Of a stretch of 64,000 nucleotides of DNA, positions 32,901 through 43,965 are shown piece after piece. The position numbers were made by a program, and so were the translations under genes. The notes below the pieces were generated by a model. It had not been told where the DNA came from, searched no databases, and saw nothing but the letters and a program-made list of their open reading frames with translations. The DNA is from Macrosoma leucophasiata (taxonomy: Eukaryota > Arthropoda > Insecta > Lepidoptera > Hedylidae). The stretch is taken from contig JAWQUS010000002.1 of the NCBI GenBank assembly GCA_036365455.1, positions 5,270,001 through 5,334,000 of the forward strand, read 5' to 3'. Every line of letters begins with the position of its first letter. Position 1 is the stretch's first letter.

Positions 32901-35886
32901 TTAAAATGAGGTGGACGCGAATTACAACACCGAATTTATAAAACTTCCACTTTGCATCCGCAATGGACGAGAACACGGCTTTATGTTCTTAGTTGGTTGT
33001 TTATTTTCATGTGATTAAATTGTGAAAAATAAAAAGTTTTTGGGTTTATTTGAACATTAGTAATATGCAATTGTATTGGCCAATTTGCGTTTACATTATT
33101 ATGATTGTACAAAAAGATACAAATGTCGAAAATCACACGTAGGCGCAACCTAGGTATAGTACTAGGGATAATATTATAGAAAATTACGTTAATTTTTTCA
33201 TTAAATACTATTTGTTTTTCATGAAAAACATGCATAAATGTATTTTTAACTTATTTGTTAAAATAATGTAAAATATATTGATTATGAATACCAGTTTAAA
33301 ATTACTTAATAAACTATTTTTTACGAATCTAGTACCATAAAATGCGTAATTTTTATATACTGTTTTTTTTGTGCCGAAGATGAGTTTTTCGGAAACAAAA
33401 AAGAAGATGGAAAAGAAAATACACACAGCAGAGTTCAAGAGACTGTAACTTGATATTCGTGAGAAGCAATTTAATTATAATAATGAAATGATCTTTGTAT
33501 TTTTTGGATAACTGAATTGTTATTAACTTAAGTGCAAAAAAATGTACCTAACGTGTTTTTAGGGTTTCGTAGTAAATAAGGAACCCTTATAGTTTCGCCA
33601 TCTGTCTATCTGTCCGTCCTCGGTTTAACTTACAACTATTGGTACTAGAGACTTCAAATTTGGCACAAGTATACACCTTAATCACGCTGACAAAGTGGTA
33701 GAATTAAACCATGAAAAAAAAGTATTAAGGGTTACCTCCCTACTTGTTACCGCGAATCTTTTTTTTTTATTTTCGATTTCCATATAGTCTGGGATATCGT
33801 TGGATAGGTCTATCAAAAATATTATGGATAACTGAACATCATTTTTCGATTTCGTTAACTGTTCGTGACTTATTAAGCTTTAAAGTGCACATTTTCGTTT
33901 GAGTCAAATGTTCCCCCTCTCCTACCAACTAAACGGTTGTTGTTAGAAATTCAAACGTTACGGCAATAGTAGCTACGTATAACGAAATTAAAAGAAAAAC
34001 TTTCACACTTAAGTTGGCTTTGCAAGTTTTCGAGTAATAGTCGACCAAATGTATTTTACAAGAAAATTTTGAACAACTCCATAGAATTTAAAATTTTTTA
34101 TTTAAGATAAGAAATGTTGAGAAAAATAAATGAGGTTTTTTATTGGTTTAAATGATTTAATGATAGTAAAGTAGATATTTAATGATGTTATTAGATAATT
34201 CTATTTTTAAATTAAGATATTGTCAAAAACTATTTTTCTTTACATTATCACACAAATATCACCCCTATTCCTTCTCCAGACAGGTGGACGCAAAATGGTC
34301 CACACGTGGACGCAATCTGGAAATAATGGACGCAAATTGGGTAAATGCCTAATTTTGAAGTTTGTCTATATAAAAATGAAACACAAGATGTTTGCAACAA
34401 AATTGAAAGATAATCTTAAAATAGACTATATAATGAACACACTACATGATTTACGCATTGAAATTAGAGCTGGAACATTTTTATTTTCCCCTCCAAACTT
34501 ACCAACTGCACTAAATGGACGCAATCTGGCGAACTGACCCTAGTTGGTCTTTATACAAAAAATGGTATTTGGTAATTCAAATCTTAAGCTCAATACTCAT
34601 GATCTTAGCAAACAGAGGTAACAGCAATAAAAAAACGAAATAATAAACATACATCAATTACATTTTAGTTATAATATGCTTTGTCTCTGTCAGTTGCATT
34701 ATCATTGCGCAGGATAGAAAAAAACAAAGGAGTGATTAGTAATACTTAAACTAAAATATGTTCATGGTTGGGAGTTAAATCTTATCTCAGACATTATACT
34801 GCTGATTTCTGATAAAATAAACTCAGATAAAGTATTTTAATTTTCTAACAGTGAAACTGCAAGTCTTCTTTATAATAAAAGTCATATTTCTTAATTATAT
34901 TTTTCTTGTGGCAACTAGGTACCACATAATCAATTTCTATATCACTTAAATCTGTTATACTGTCTGTAATTTTGTTGTTTTGTTGCAAGATGAAAATAAT
35001 ACTAAAATTACACTTTTTCAAGGCACAAGAAAAATATGACATATGATTTTCAACTGTTGTGTAGTCGCTAGTGGCTTCCCTTTCCTTGACGGGTTAATAT
35101 GGTGCTCAAAAGCTTATAGTTAGTGTACAACGGTGAGCAAAGGAGAACTCACCTGTCTTTTCGCATCCAAGTCACACTTGTTACCCAGTATCATCTTCTC
35201 AACGTCAGCACTTGCATTCTCCTCAATATTTCTGATCCAGTTCTTTATATTCTCAAAACTCTTTTCATTTGTAACGTCATAAACTAACATTATTCCCATT
35301 GAGCCCCGGTAATAAGCGGTGGTTATTGTACGGAACCGTTCTTGACCAGCCGTATCCCTTAAAATGAAGACAATTTTGAAAATACACTGGTACATACAAT
35401 CATTGGTTCTTATCTACCCAATGCAATACTCACCATATCTGTAATTTCACTTTTTTACCTTCCAGGTCTATCGTCCTAATTTTAAAGTCAATACCTGCAA
35501 ACAACTTACTGTTAAATCGGAGGTTCGACTAATTAAAATTAGTGTGTATGATGTCATAAACAGTACATTCATCTAATTCGAAAAGGGCTCCGTTTATCAT
35601 CGAGCTCCACCCTCACAAATAAACATCCTAAAGCCAAAAAAAAACCAACAAATGAACAGTGATAAAAAAAAGTGTTCAATCACAATTACGTACCAACAAA
35701 AAATAAAACCACTTACTGACTTTCTGACAATAAGCTTTGGTACAAAGAGTTCAGGCACTTACCAATGGTGGATATAAATGAGATATTGAACGCATCTTCG
35801 GAAAATCTGAATAGTATAGATGTTTTTCCCACTCCAGAATCACCTATCAGTAGTAATTTAAATAAATAATCGTAAGTTTTTGCCAT
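25537..35886 (-). CDS. Rab8: Rab8 small GTPase
   Basis: Rab8 directs vesicles from the Golgi and recycling endosomes to the plasma membrane and cilium. Exons: 35763-35886, 35434-35494, 35153-35357, 32237-32377, 25537-25641; total 636 nt, 211 residues (family ~207). Motifs: P-loop GDSGVGKTS (residues 15-23), switch I FISTIGIDFK with Thr40, [35 protein letters not shown] and [17 protein letters not shown] favour Rab8 over Rab10 or Rab13. The last exon, 6.6 kb away, encodes a variable tail ending WLSRCSIL, with CSIL as the prenylation site. Position 23-24 is SI where vertebrate Rab8 has CV. Intron 3 holds a 2-kb transposon and intron 4 a mariner. Confidence 0.94.
26745..26930 (+). repeat. SINE-like repeat, family A, copy 9 with 28-nt poly(A)
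   Basis: 5'-truncated, starting at CACGGCCCTGTAATTTCC, otherwise close to consensus, with the longest uninterrupted A-run in the window. It is probably one of the younger copies. Confidence 0.8.
27415..27665 (+). repeat. Dispersed repeat pair member 2
   Basis: Counterpart of 23590-23880. The end adds a ATGGCATATCCCCC-type block also found in reverse near 11780 and 53950. The surrounding Rab8 intron 4 (27666-28200) shows nothing else. Confidence 0.65.
28202..28527. mobile_element. MITE with ~50-bp imperfect inverted termini
   Basis: ATCATGGCAAG, TTTGTACA, AAAAGGTACA and GGTAAAAC at the left recur as reverse complements at the right (GTTTTACC to CTTGCCATGAT). 326 bp, no coding capacity, in Rab8 intron 4. 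Confidence 0.75.
28830..28985 (+). mobile_element. tRNA-derived SINE, second type, copy 2
   Basis: Contains GAGGGTCGCGGGCTCAATTC, ACCGGGATAAATATTTGTAT and the CTACAGATGTTTGTTTCGGG body. 28986-29550 is AT-rich with nothing recognised. Confidence 0.7.
29551..30838 (+). mobile_element. mariner transposon, near full length
   Basis: 1288 bp with matching inverted ends (GGTTGGGGAAAAAGT at the left; right end reverse complement GGTTGCGGAAAAAGT) flanked by TA dinucleotides. Length and TIRs fit mariner, probably the cecropia/mori-like branch. It lies in Rab8 intron 4, transcribed against the host gene. Confidence 0.93.
29733..30765 (+). pseudogene. mariner transposase with two frameshifts
   Basis: DDE-type transposase of ~345 residues. 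It starts [20 protein letters not shown], then shifts frame in an A-run near 29809-29816 into ...[11 protein letters not shown]. The catalytic triad is visible as [14 protein letters not shown] and [13 protein letters not shown], the D,D34D signature, and the HTH linker region reads WVPHEL. A second shift near 30640 moves the C-terminus into another frame, where it matches the usual mariner ending ([12 protein letters not shown]). Both breaks make the copy inactive. The catalytic core itself looks undamaged. Confidence 0.9.
30838..30879. repeat. Palindrome abutting the mariner right end
   Basis: About 20-bp arms (ATACTTTGGCACAAAGTATC and the near-exact reverse complement) with a GA loop and one mismatch. 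It starts at the mariner's flanking TA. Confidence 0.85.
31581..31841 (-). mobile_element. Helitron-like non-autonomous element, copy 1
   Basis: On the reverse strand it starts TCTATATATATAAAAATGC after an A and ends GCCGGGTCAGCTAG before a T, the TC...CTAG rule with insertion between A and T. 261 bp in Rab8 intron 4. Confidence 0.75.
31848..31910. repeat. 24-bp short tandem repeat, ~2.5 units
   Basis: CTTACAACCAGGAATAGAAA-type unit repeated directly beside the Helitron-like element. Confidence 0.8.
32516..34542. mobile_element. 2-kb non-autonomous DNA transposon in Rab8 intron 3
   Basis: The outer ends TAGGGTCATTTCGCC and GGCGAACTGACCCTA are inverted copies, flanked by or starting with TA. 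TGGACGCAA-type motifs cluster near the ends (32912, 34284, 34303, 34326, 34515), like transposase-binding subterminal repeats. The interior is AT-rich with no open frame of a transposase. It also holds a GGAACCCTTATAGTTTCGCC repeat at 33560-33760, common in Lepidoptera, possibly inserted later. Family unknown to me. Confidence 0.6.
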
Positions 35887-37000
35887 TTTTTTCCAACAAT
35901 CTGATTACAGAATATACGGTCACTCATTTGGCATTTGGCATTTTTGAGTAATCGTTCGATAGTGATGTGGAGGATGTGGACTTGGCTCTTGGCTGCTTGG
36001 CTTTCTTTACTTCTTAGCACTCTATCTATAGTCTATGGATTCGAGCATGTCAGTTAAGCAACAGCACTTTGTAAAAAAATTGATTTCACGTTGCCTTAGG
36101 AATGAAATGATACGAGTAAATACAAGACAATACAAGTACCTACTCGATGATTTTCTTCCGATAACAAGTACTTTTAGAAGCATCGATACTTTGAAACTAG
36201 GTATCGAGTAGGTTTCGAATAAAGTACGAATATTTCGGAAAGATCCAAAGTACTCACATGTATAGAGATATGAGTACTTTACTTTCTTTAAAAAATCTTA
36301 AATTAATATTTTGAAAGCATTCTAGCTGCTGCTGATTTTTTTCTTTGCTCATTCGTATTTTTTTTTTCATTCGATATGAGTAAGTATCGATACTTTTCAA
36401 CCGATACTTAGTCATGCATCGACTAGTAATCGGATCATGGAGAATAGTAGAAAGGAGAGGACCGAGAGGACTTGAAAAAGTGTCCAGCAATAGTTCCTTG
36501 GTGTTCCGCGTACGGATGCAAATAAATAAAGTTTCTATTATATATCACATGTCCCAAATAGGTGGAGTCTGAAAACCGAAAACTACGACATGAATTAATA
36601 AGCTGTTGTATAGTAAATGAAGTGCCAAGTTCTAAAATATATATTGTTATATCGTTTCACGACTATGTTTATGAGTGGCAGATACTAGAAAGTTTCTAGT
36701 TGAAAATTCGCATTACATTTTATGCCAACCATTTTATCAGGTTCTCGTCCACAATCCACATTACATTACACAATACTCCATTGGTTAATGGTCTAGGTTA
36801 TTGGTCTGTAGTTAATGGTCAGTGAATACTCCCTGATCTTTACACTCTCCCTATCTTGTCAAATATTCAAAATGTCAAACTCAAAGTTTTAAAAAGCGGC
36901 AATATTTATCATCACGAACACGGATATTTTGTTTATTTTTTAATGGGAGATTTTTACTAATGGAAATAGAATGTATTGGTGAATTACAGAATACGCTACA
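35887..37000. promoter_or_regulatory. Divergent Rab8 / RPB7 intergenic region
   Basis: About 1.1 kb without exons. The Rab8 side includes GTGATGTGGAGGATGTGGAC. The middle (36120-36420) has GTATCGA / TCGATACT motifs repeated several times. No TATA box is evident. Confidence 0.4.
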
Positions 37001-40000
37001 ATGTTTTACCATGTAAGAAAATTCAAGTTTATGCTAGTTTTTCATGACTAACTTTATTTAAACTTAATTTACATCTTCGTCGTATATATTTTCAGATTTC
37101 GTTGGAACATGAGATCTTATTACATCCGAGGTACTTCGGTCCTCAGCTTCTGGATACTGTGAAACAGAAATTGTATACTGAAGTCGAAGGTACCTGTACG
37201 GGCAAGTGAGTATTGTTACTATTGTTGATGATTTATTTGGAGGTTATAACAAGTACAGTAGAGCGTCGATTATCCGAACTAATGGGGGTATATGTACTTA
37301 TACTGATTCAGCCATACAAATTTACGTACAGGTAAATGAAAACCATATTATTTACATTTATGAATATTTTTAATGACAAATAGGTTACACTACTTACAAT
37401 TAACGCTTTAAAAAATCTTGAATCTTCGTCTGCCGAAGCAAGCCTACCCGCTTACGAGCGGCTAGATCGCGTACTTTTTTGAGAACAGATATTTGATACT
37501 GGTCGCTCTCAGACTGTGTTTCAAACCAGCGCAAGGCAATATCTAAGCAAGTAAACGCTTCACAAGCACTAACTATGTTTTCATCTTCATTATCTGAACT
37601 TGCAGTTGATGTGGTGCTAGTGGTGGCGTCAGCCTCATTAGTCATGAGGGCTAAAACTTCACTATCCTGCATAATTTGGTACCCGGGATCTTCATCATCG
37701 ATATACATCCATTCTTGAACCTGTTCTTCATCACATTTGTGACAATTGAGATTTTTTAGCATATCTATCATTTCAGATACATCTTCGTGTTTCTCATTTA
37801 CACATCTAATTTGAGGATCTTCCCCCATACCTAAAACTTTATTCCACGCTTTTTTCTGTTCTTTTACACTGTCCCATGCTGCTCCGATCATATAGGACGC
37901 GTCTTTTAAATCAATCTTTTTATGATTTCTTATCAGGCTTTCTTCTCCATCCTCTTCTTTTTCTAAAAGTAACTTATGTAACAATTCTTTTCTATAATAC
38001 CGTTTGAAAGTCTCAATAACGCCTTGATCCATGGGCTGTAATAATGAAGTCACGTTAGGTGGAAGAATCACTATTTTTATAAACTCGTCTTTTTCATTTA
38101 GGATGTCACATGATGGATGAGTTGGGGCGTTATCAAGAAGCAATAATGTTTTCTCTCTTTTACCATTTTTCAATTGGTGGGCTTTTACAGAGGGTATAAA
38201 AGTTTCTATAAACCATTTCACGAAAATTGTACTATTCATCCAAGCACTCTTTTGCGAAGTATAAACGATAGGCATGGCAGACATATTAACATGCTTGAAA
38301 CAACGTGGTTTCTTACTTTTACCAATTACAAGCATGGGCAATCGGTGGCTGCCAGTAGCATTAGCGCATGCTAAGGCAGTGATACGATTCTTGCTTATTT
38401 TAGGACCAGGTGCTGCTAATTCACGACGTGAACCAAGAGTTTTTCGCGGCAAAGCTTTCCAATTAAGCCCGGTTTCGTCTGCATTGTAAACGTTTTCCAG
38501 AGCGTAATTTTCTTGGTTCAATATATCCTTTAGTTTGATTTTGAATGAATCAGCAGATAGTTTTTCTCCTTGTATTTGAAGCTCACGAATGCCATGTCTT
38601 GACTTAAATCGTTTTAACCAGCCTGTGCTTGCTTGAAAATTAGACGTCCCTCCTAGTTTTTCGTTAAATTGAACTGCTTTTTCACACAGTATTGGGCCAG
38701 AAATAGGTTCTCCTTGGCATCTTTTTTGAGTAAACCATTTATATACAGCATCATCTAAATTCGTGTTTGAGGCAAGCTTCATCGTTTTACGACTCGAGGA
38801 TCCGTCGGAAGAATCGAGCTGGGATATAAAGTTACTTATGCTCGTCTTTTGTTTTTTTATATCCGTAATGGTAGACTTACCAACTTTGTATTCAATGGAT
38901 AAATTGGTTGCAGATTCGCCTTCCTCCAACCGTTTATTAATCTCGTATTTATCTTTCATAGAAAGGACAACACGTTTACGTTTAGGCATTTTAAAGAAAG
39001 AGTTTACTTTCCCGCAGAAAAAAATAGTTTATCGACTTAAGTGACATACGACTACGAGTACAATAACAAGTGAACGAGTCGCGACAAGTGAGCGGGGCGA
39101 AAACTGAAGCGCGAAAAATGTGCGGGCATTGACCCGCGCGCTACTACGTTCCGATAAGCGGTCGTTCGGTTAAGCGGCGTTCGGATAATCGACGCTCCAC
39201 TGTACATAATTATATTATTTAATCCAGTGATTCCCAAAGTGTTCTATATCGACCCCTGGGGGTCTATGAAATGAAAATGGGGGTCCACAATAATGGATCT
39301 CAACACATACACTGATAGTACTAATTTACTTACATTATACCAGTGATTCCCAAAGTGGTCCATGGAAGACTCGATGGGGATCTAAGTAGGCGTGAATAAA
39401 AATTGGAAATATGGGCATGAGATATAAATGTAGCTAGGACGGGGTCCACAGAAATCAGAAAAAAATGTAAAGGGTCTACAAGAAAAAACAGTTTGGGAAC
39501 CTCTGATTTAAACCATATATTTATCATAGTATGTATTATATTTTCTCATACAAACATGAGTTTCTTTATTAGTGGATTATTAGTCATAAATATGTTTAAT
39601 AACCTTATGCAGTTATTTAAGCTTAAGTTTTTTTTACTTACCTATTTGTTTTTTTTAATTAGGTATATTTGCGGCAACCTATAATTAGCTCTCTGTTCTC
39701 AAATTAATTCTCTGCTAACAACAGAGAATCAATTTGAGATTCATCAGATTGTAAAAGCTTGTTGGTTCTCCTTAAATAAATAAATCATTTGATGATTCTC
39801 TCTGTCTGTTTACTTGTTATGGACTTTGATATCAATGGTTTGGTGATTGGAACTGTCAATATGTTTAGTTATATGAAATTATTATAGATTTCACTTTTTG
39901 ACCTACTTTTAGTTTATATTAACATACAAGTATAAACTCATATTCTATCTCATTTGTACACATTGTATGCAATTGTTCACTTGTCTAATAACAATTGGCA

Positions 40001-41938
40001 AACTTTGACCATCAAAATTGTGCTTAAAAGAACTGGATTACTACACTTACTATGAAACTTAGACGTAACGACGACTTTGAGTTTAGACGTGCAGTGCAGA
40101 CGCAAAAGCATGGGGAGTAATTCCTCTTTTTTTGCTCATCCACCCTTTTGGTGACACCCGTTTTAGCTATGCCACTGCTAAGATAATGGCTTTCAATATA
40201 ACTTACACATTTTTATTCTATTTTAATTAATAATTTTAGTTGAAATGAAATAAAATAAAAGAAAAATAAATGTCTTGTGTATTTTTCAGGTATGGCTTTG
40301 TAATAGCTGTGACTGCAATAGACAGTATAGGTGCCGGCTTGATTCAACCTGGACAAGGTTTTGTAGTGTATCCTGTCAAGTATAAGGCAATTGTGTTCCG
40401 GCCTTTCAAGGGTGAAGTGCTTGATGCTATTGTTACTCAAGTAAACAAGGTATTCTGATTTTATAATTCTTTTTTGACGTAACAACGTACTAAATAAGGT
40501 TGCGGCTCGGAGTCACTCATGAAAAAGTGTAACGCCCGGTAACGAACGATGAGTCACCGAACGAGAGAGAGGCCTGCCGGACCGGCGAATGCCTTTCTAC
40601 CGAGAAAAAGACGTTGTCACGTAAAATCTTCGTCCGTAAAACCGACTTTACAGGCAACCAGTTTTTTTATTTTTATGTAATTAATGTGGCAAACAGGCAT
40701 GCAGTTCACATTGATGTTAAGTGATGACTGAAACCTATACCCCTATACTATAGACACCCACACAAAGACCAGAGGTCAAAATGCAGATAATTCCTACCCC
40801 TGAGACCTTAGTTATTATGTCTCTGTGATAGTTATTACAAGGCCATACATTATCATCTAACGTGAAACCCAATACTGCTGAACACTACCATTTAGCGGCA
40901 TATAGATTAGGTAATGCGGTGGTGCCTACACCCACGAGCTCCTTCACTGGAAATCTACCACCAGTGATTTTAAATCCTAATTATATTAACCGTCAGCTCA
41001 CGAGAAAAATATTATAATGGAATTCAATTGTACACACGCCACCAGCAGTCCCATGTCTTGACTGATTAAGAATACATAACTGTAGTGTAATAAATTATGT
41101 TCTCAGGTTGGAATGTTTGCACAAATTGGACCTCTTAGTTGTTTCATCTCTCATCATGTAAGTACAAAAAGGATATCAAATTCTTCTTAGACCATATCAA
41201 ATGTATAAGTACTGTAAGAATAAATTGAGAATGGAAGACTTTTTTGAGATGTTATTAATTATTACTAGCTGCCCGGTGAACTTCGTTCGTACCGCTATAT
41301 GCTGTTACTTTTTTTTCATACAAGTTATTCTCCTGACAATAACTAACACGTAAAAGAAAGATTTTTCCAATTTGGTGCAGTTGTTTGGATGCACAAACAT
41401 TTCAGTGATTCATTTTTATTTATATAGATTAGTTTTTTTGTTTTTACTTTTCAAATTAAATAGGCTACTTGTTTTACTTGGTAAGCAGCATTTCTATAGG
41501 TTAATAAAATTGTTTTTTTTTTTTAAGAATTTAATATTGTTAGTAGTGAAGTGATGATGATAGAAGTATTATCTCATTTGCAGTCCATACCAGCAGACAT
41601 GGAGTTTTGTCCCAATGGAAATCCACCATGTTACAAGAGTAAACAGGAAGACACTGTCATCCAGGAAGAGGATGTCATTAGACTGAAAATAGTTGGTACC
41701 AGAGTTGACGCCACAGGCATTGTGAGTCACATCATGTCGAATTCTCATGCTTGTCACGAAAATTGGCTTTTCTCTTTCTCCTTACTCACTTCATTTGTCT
41801 TTTGGCCAAATGTTTGTAAGATCTTATGAGATCTTAATTCGGCTGAACACAACCACTGTATGATAACTGTTATTTTTTTTGTTACAGTTTGCCATTGGCA
41901 CATTGATGGACGACTACTTAGGATTAGTGACACAATAG
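37001..41938 (+). CDS. POLR2G: RNA polymerase II subunit RPB7
   Basis: RPB7 with RPB4 forms the stalk of RNA polymerase II, contacting nascent RNA. Exons: 37001-37012, 37096-37205, 40290-40449, 41107-41157, 41584-41721, 41888-41938; total 522 nt, 173 residues, against the usual ~172. The first exon has only four codons (MFYH), followed by [15 protein letters not shown], the family start. The N-terminal RNP-like half contains [16 protein letters not shown] and [18 protein letters not shown]. The OB half contains [24 protein letters not shown] and [21 protein letters not shown], ending DDYLGLVTQ. Intron 2 contains the intact Tigger element and intron 4 a Helitron-like element. The gene itself is undamaged. 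Confidence 0.97.
37256..39202 (-). mobile_element. Full-length Tigger (pogo-group) DNA transposon
   Basis: 1947 bp between two TA dinucleotides. Ends: CAGTAGAGCGTCGATTATCC at the left, CAGTGGAGCGTCGATTATCC as reverse complement of the right, with a GCTTAACCGAACGACCGC-type subterminal block at the right. It carries one uninterrupted transposase gene. Inserted in RPB7 intron 2, antisense to the host. Confidence 0.95.
37400..38989 (-). CDS. Tigger-type transposase, intact 529-residue frame
   Basis: Cut-and-paste transposase. Residues 1-55 form a Psq-type helix-turn-helix ([20 protein letters not shown] and [12 protein letters not shown]). Residues ~75-135 form a CENP-B-type DNA-binding domain ([24 protein letters not shown]). 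The DDE core shows [23 protein letters not shown] and [16 protein letters not shown], so all three catalytic aspartates are present, the last two 35 positions apart. The acidic C-terminal part includes [10 protein letters not shown]. No stop or frameshift is visible, which is unusual for an old element and suggests recent arrival. A domesticated gene is less likely because the TIRs and TA flanks are intact. Confidence 0.93.
   Translation of the reverse strand: MPKRKRVVLSMKDKYEINKRLEEGESATNLSIEYKVGKSTITDIKKQKTSISNFISQLDSSDGSSSRKTMKLASNTNLDDAVYKWFTQKRCQGEPISGPILCEKAVQFNEKLGGTSNFQASTGWLKRFKSRHGIRELQIQGEKLSADSFKIKLKDILNQENYALENVYNADETGLNWKALPRKTLGSRRELAAPGPKISKNRITALACANATGSHRLPMLVIGKSKKPRCFKHVNMSAMPIVYTSQKSAWMNSTIFVKWFIETFIPSVKAHQLKNGKREKTLLLLDNAPTHPSCDILNEKDEFIKIVILPPNVTSLLQPMDQGVIETFKRYYRKELLHKLLLEKEEDGEESLIRNHKKIDLKDASYMIGAAWDSVKEQKKAWNKVLGMGEDPQIRCVNEKHEDVSEMIDMLKNLNCHKCDEEQVQEWMYIDDEDPGYQIMQDSEVLALMTNEADATTSTTSTASSDNEDENIVSACEAFTCLDIALRWFETQSESDQYQISVLKKVRDLAARKRVGLLRQTKIQDFLKR
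39230..39520. repeat. Short duplicated block in RPB7 intron 2
   Basis: CCAGTGATTCCCAAAGTG occurs at 39223-39240 and again at 39340-39357, and TGGGAACCTCTGATTTAA at 39492-39509 is an inverted relative. This looks like a small repeat family. 39521-40289 contains only the palindrome at 39697-39739. Confidence 0.5.
39697..39739. repeat. Near-perfect palindrome, 18-bp arms, one mismatch
   Basis: TCTCAAATTAATTCTCTG and CAGAGAATCAATTTGAGA around a 7-nt loop. Confidence 0.8.
40490..40672. repeat. Dispersed repeat related to 51150-51345
   Basis: Shares CATGAAAAAGTGTAACG / CACGAAAAAGTGTCACG and CGTCCGTAAAACCGACTTTA / TGTCCGTAAACCGACTTTAC with the copy near 51.2 kb. Both copies sit directly beside a reverse family A repeat, so the two may form one composite element. 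Confidence 0.6.
40674..40970 (-). repeat. SINE-like repeat, family A, copy 10 (near full length)
   Basis: Reverse orientation, ending near AATCTACCACCAGTGA at 40968. In RPB7 intron 3. Confidence 0.8.
41265..41427 (-). mobile_element. Helitron-like non-autonomous element, copy 2
   Basis: On the reverse strand it starts TCTATATAAATAAAAATG and ends GTTCACCGGGCAGCTAG. 163 bp in RPB7 intron 4. Confidence 0.7.
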
Positions 41939-42000
41939 TACAATATTAAGTTTTAATTTAATATTGAATTAAAATTAATTAAGGTAACTTATAAGGAATG

Positions 42001-42044
42001 AATAAATATAGAATAAAAAAACACTTTCCTTGTTATCATTTATT
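42001..42044. terminator. Abutting convergent polyadenylation signals
   Basis: AATAAA on the + strand at 42001-42006 and 42012-42017 (RPB7), and AATAAA on the - strand at 42039-42044 (possible end of the myosin transcript). Confidence 0.5.
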
Positions 42045-43820
42045 TGGCATTCAAATAATAGGGTATAAATTCCATACGCAATGTAACAAAAAAACAATCC
42101 ATCAAAAAAGATAAAAAAATTTTTGGACATTTCAGTCTATTTAGGCAGTAATGTGGAGAATATACAATAACATAATGCAGTTCATTGTACACTATACTTA
42201 CATCTCTAACGTAAAGGATACATAGGTACTTATGTATTAACAATAACATAATATTCTGTCAAGTGCTGTATACTCTATATATCTTCAAAGTGTAGGATAT
42301 ATTTGATATCAAATATTTAAGTCAAATTGTTATGAAAGTCTGCTCAAAAATAATTTTAATCAAAGTCAAATGCTGGAAGCCAGTTATATTTTACTTAATT
42401 GAATGCCAAAATCAGCAAATATATCAGACATTTTAATTTCATTGTCCAATCCAATTCAACCTGCATTATAATGGAAGATACAATGCATTGGATTAAACAC
42501 CAAAAAACATTAAATTGGGACTATTCTTCAGGTTGCAAAGAGTTAGACACTACACTTACATATCTTTTAAGTCATTGAGTATATTTTCCATTATAATTAT
42601 ATTTATATACACATATCTAGAAAATTAAATTATATTTAATAATATTGTCAAAGATAAAACATATCCAAAGGGACGATTCGAAGTCTTTGGTTCATCAATT
42701 ATATACAAAGTTTATTTCACTATGTTAGATGAAACTAATAAAAACCTAATCAATCATACGTCGATCGCGCTAAACCAAAAATATGGCATCTAAATAAATA
42801 ATACTCAACATGAGATCAGAAACACAATCTAAGCAAAGAATTCTAAGCACCAATAGGCCTAAAGGAAACAACGGCTGGGCGCACGCGCAACGTACGGCCA
42901 TAGTTCATCGATCAACTAAGATTATCCTATATATTATTATATACTCGTAATTAAACTATTTTCATCATAAAATATTGAGATATAACATTGTGCAATATAA
43001 TGTATAAATATGCATGATAGGATATATTTTGGAATATCAGTAATTATATTCTGCAGTCACAATAAATTTGCACAATTTGCTCACTGAATACAATAGGGAG
43101 TGCTGATTATTTGTACATAGGTACATAATTTAATGATTATTTTGTAAAATTATAATAAATATTTAAAATTATATTTGTATAATATTTTACGATTATTCAT
43201 TTTCAATTACAATTTTTTGCTGCAGTAGTAAAATAAATAATTGACAGTTTCATTTGTTTTATCTTGACACAATGAAAGGCATCATTATTTTGAGCAACAC
43301 CCGTATTTTAAATGTTAATATTCCCGTCATTTAGTAATGTCAACATCCCTATTGTAGCTTTTCACAAGGCACAAAACAAGACTTCAAGATAAATATGCTA
43401 TCCCACAAACTCTATACAAAACGATGACAATATACTATATATCAAACATTACACAGTATTTCGGATTCCGAAGCGAGATTCTATAAACAATTTGGAAAGT
43501 AACTTTGATATGAAAGATTTCTTAAACCTGTTCTATATTAACTAACTATATTTGTAGGGACATACATGACTTTGTTTTTTGGACAGTGCACACAACTTAA
43601 GGTACATTTCACAACATAGTATAAAAACGTTATATTAAAAGCACTTCATAATTAAAAAATGAACAATATTAAAAAAAAGGTTACATCGTGAATGTATTTA
43701 TAAAATTAATCAACGTGCATTGTTTAAAAAACTGATATGGTACTACATACATGCCTTATTACAGGTAAAGATTTTACTAAATGTATTATAGTGGGTTGGT
43801 ATTATATAGAAGTATACTAA

Positions 43821-43965
43821 TCCCCTTATTCATAAAGGTATTTTAGCTAGTGTTGCTAATCTCTCTTTTGTCTTTTTCTATCCTGTACATTTGACAATGC
43901 AACTGACAAAGACAAAGCATTCTATAGCTAAAACGTATCTAATGTACGTTTATGAATAAGGGGGT
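43821..43965. mobile_element. Short MITE with CCCCTTATTCATAAA termini
   Basis: TCCCCTTATTCATAAAGGTA at the left and ACGTTTATGAATAAGGGGG at the right are inverted. The inner TTTTAGCTA / TAGCTAAAA and TTTTGTCTTT / AAAGACAAAG also pair, so the whole ~145 bp folds. Confidence 0.8.

Noticed and set aside
35184..35357. Rab10 or Rab13 instead of Rab8
   Set aside because: [20 protein letters not shown] and the CSIL tail fit Rab8 best; Rab10 differs in these segments and usually ends in two cysteines.
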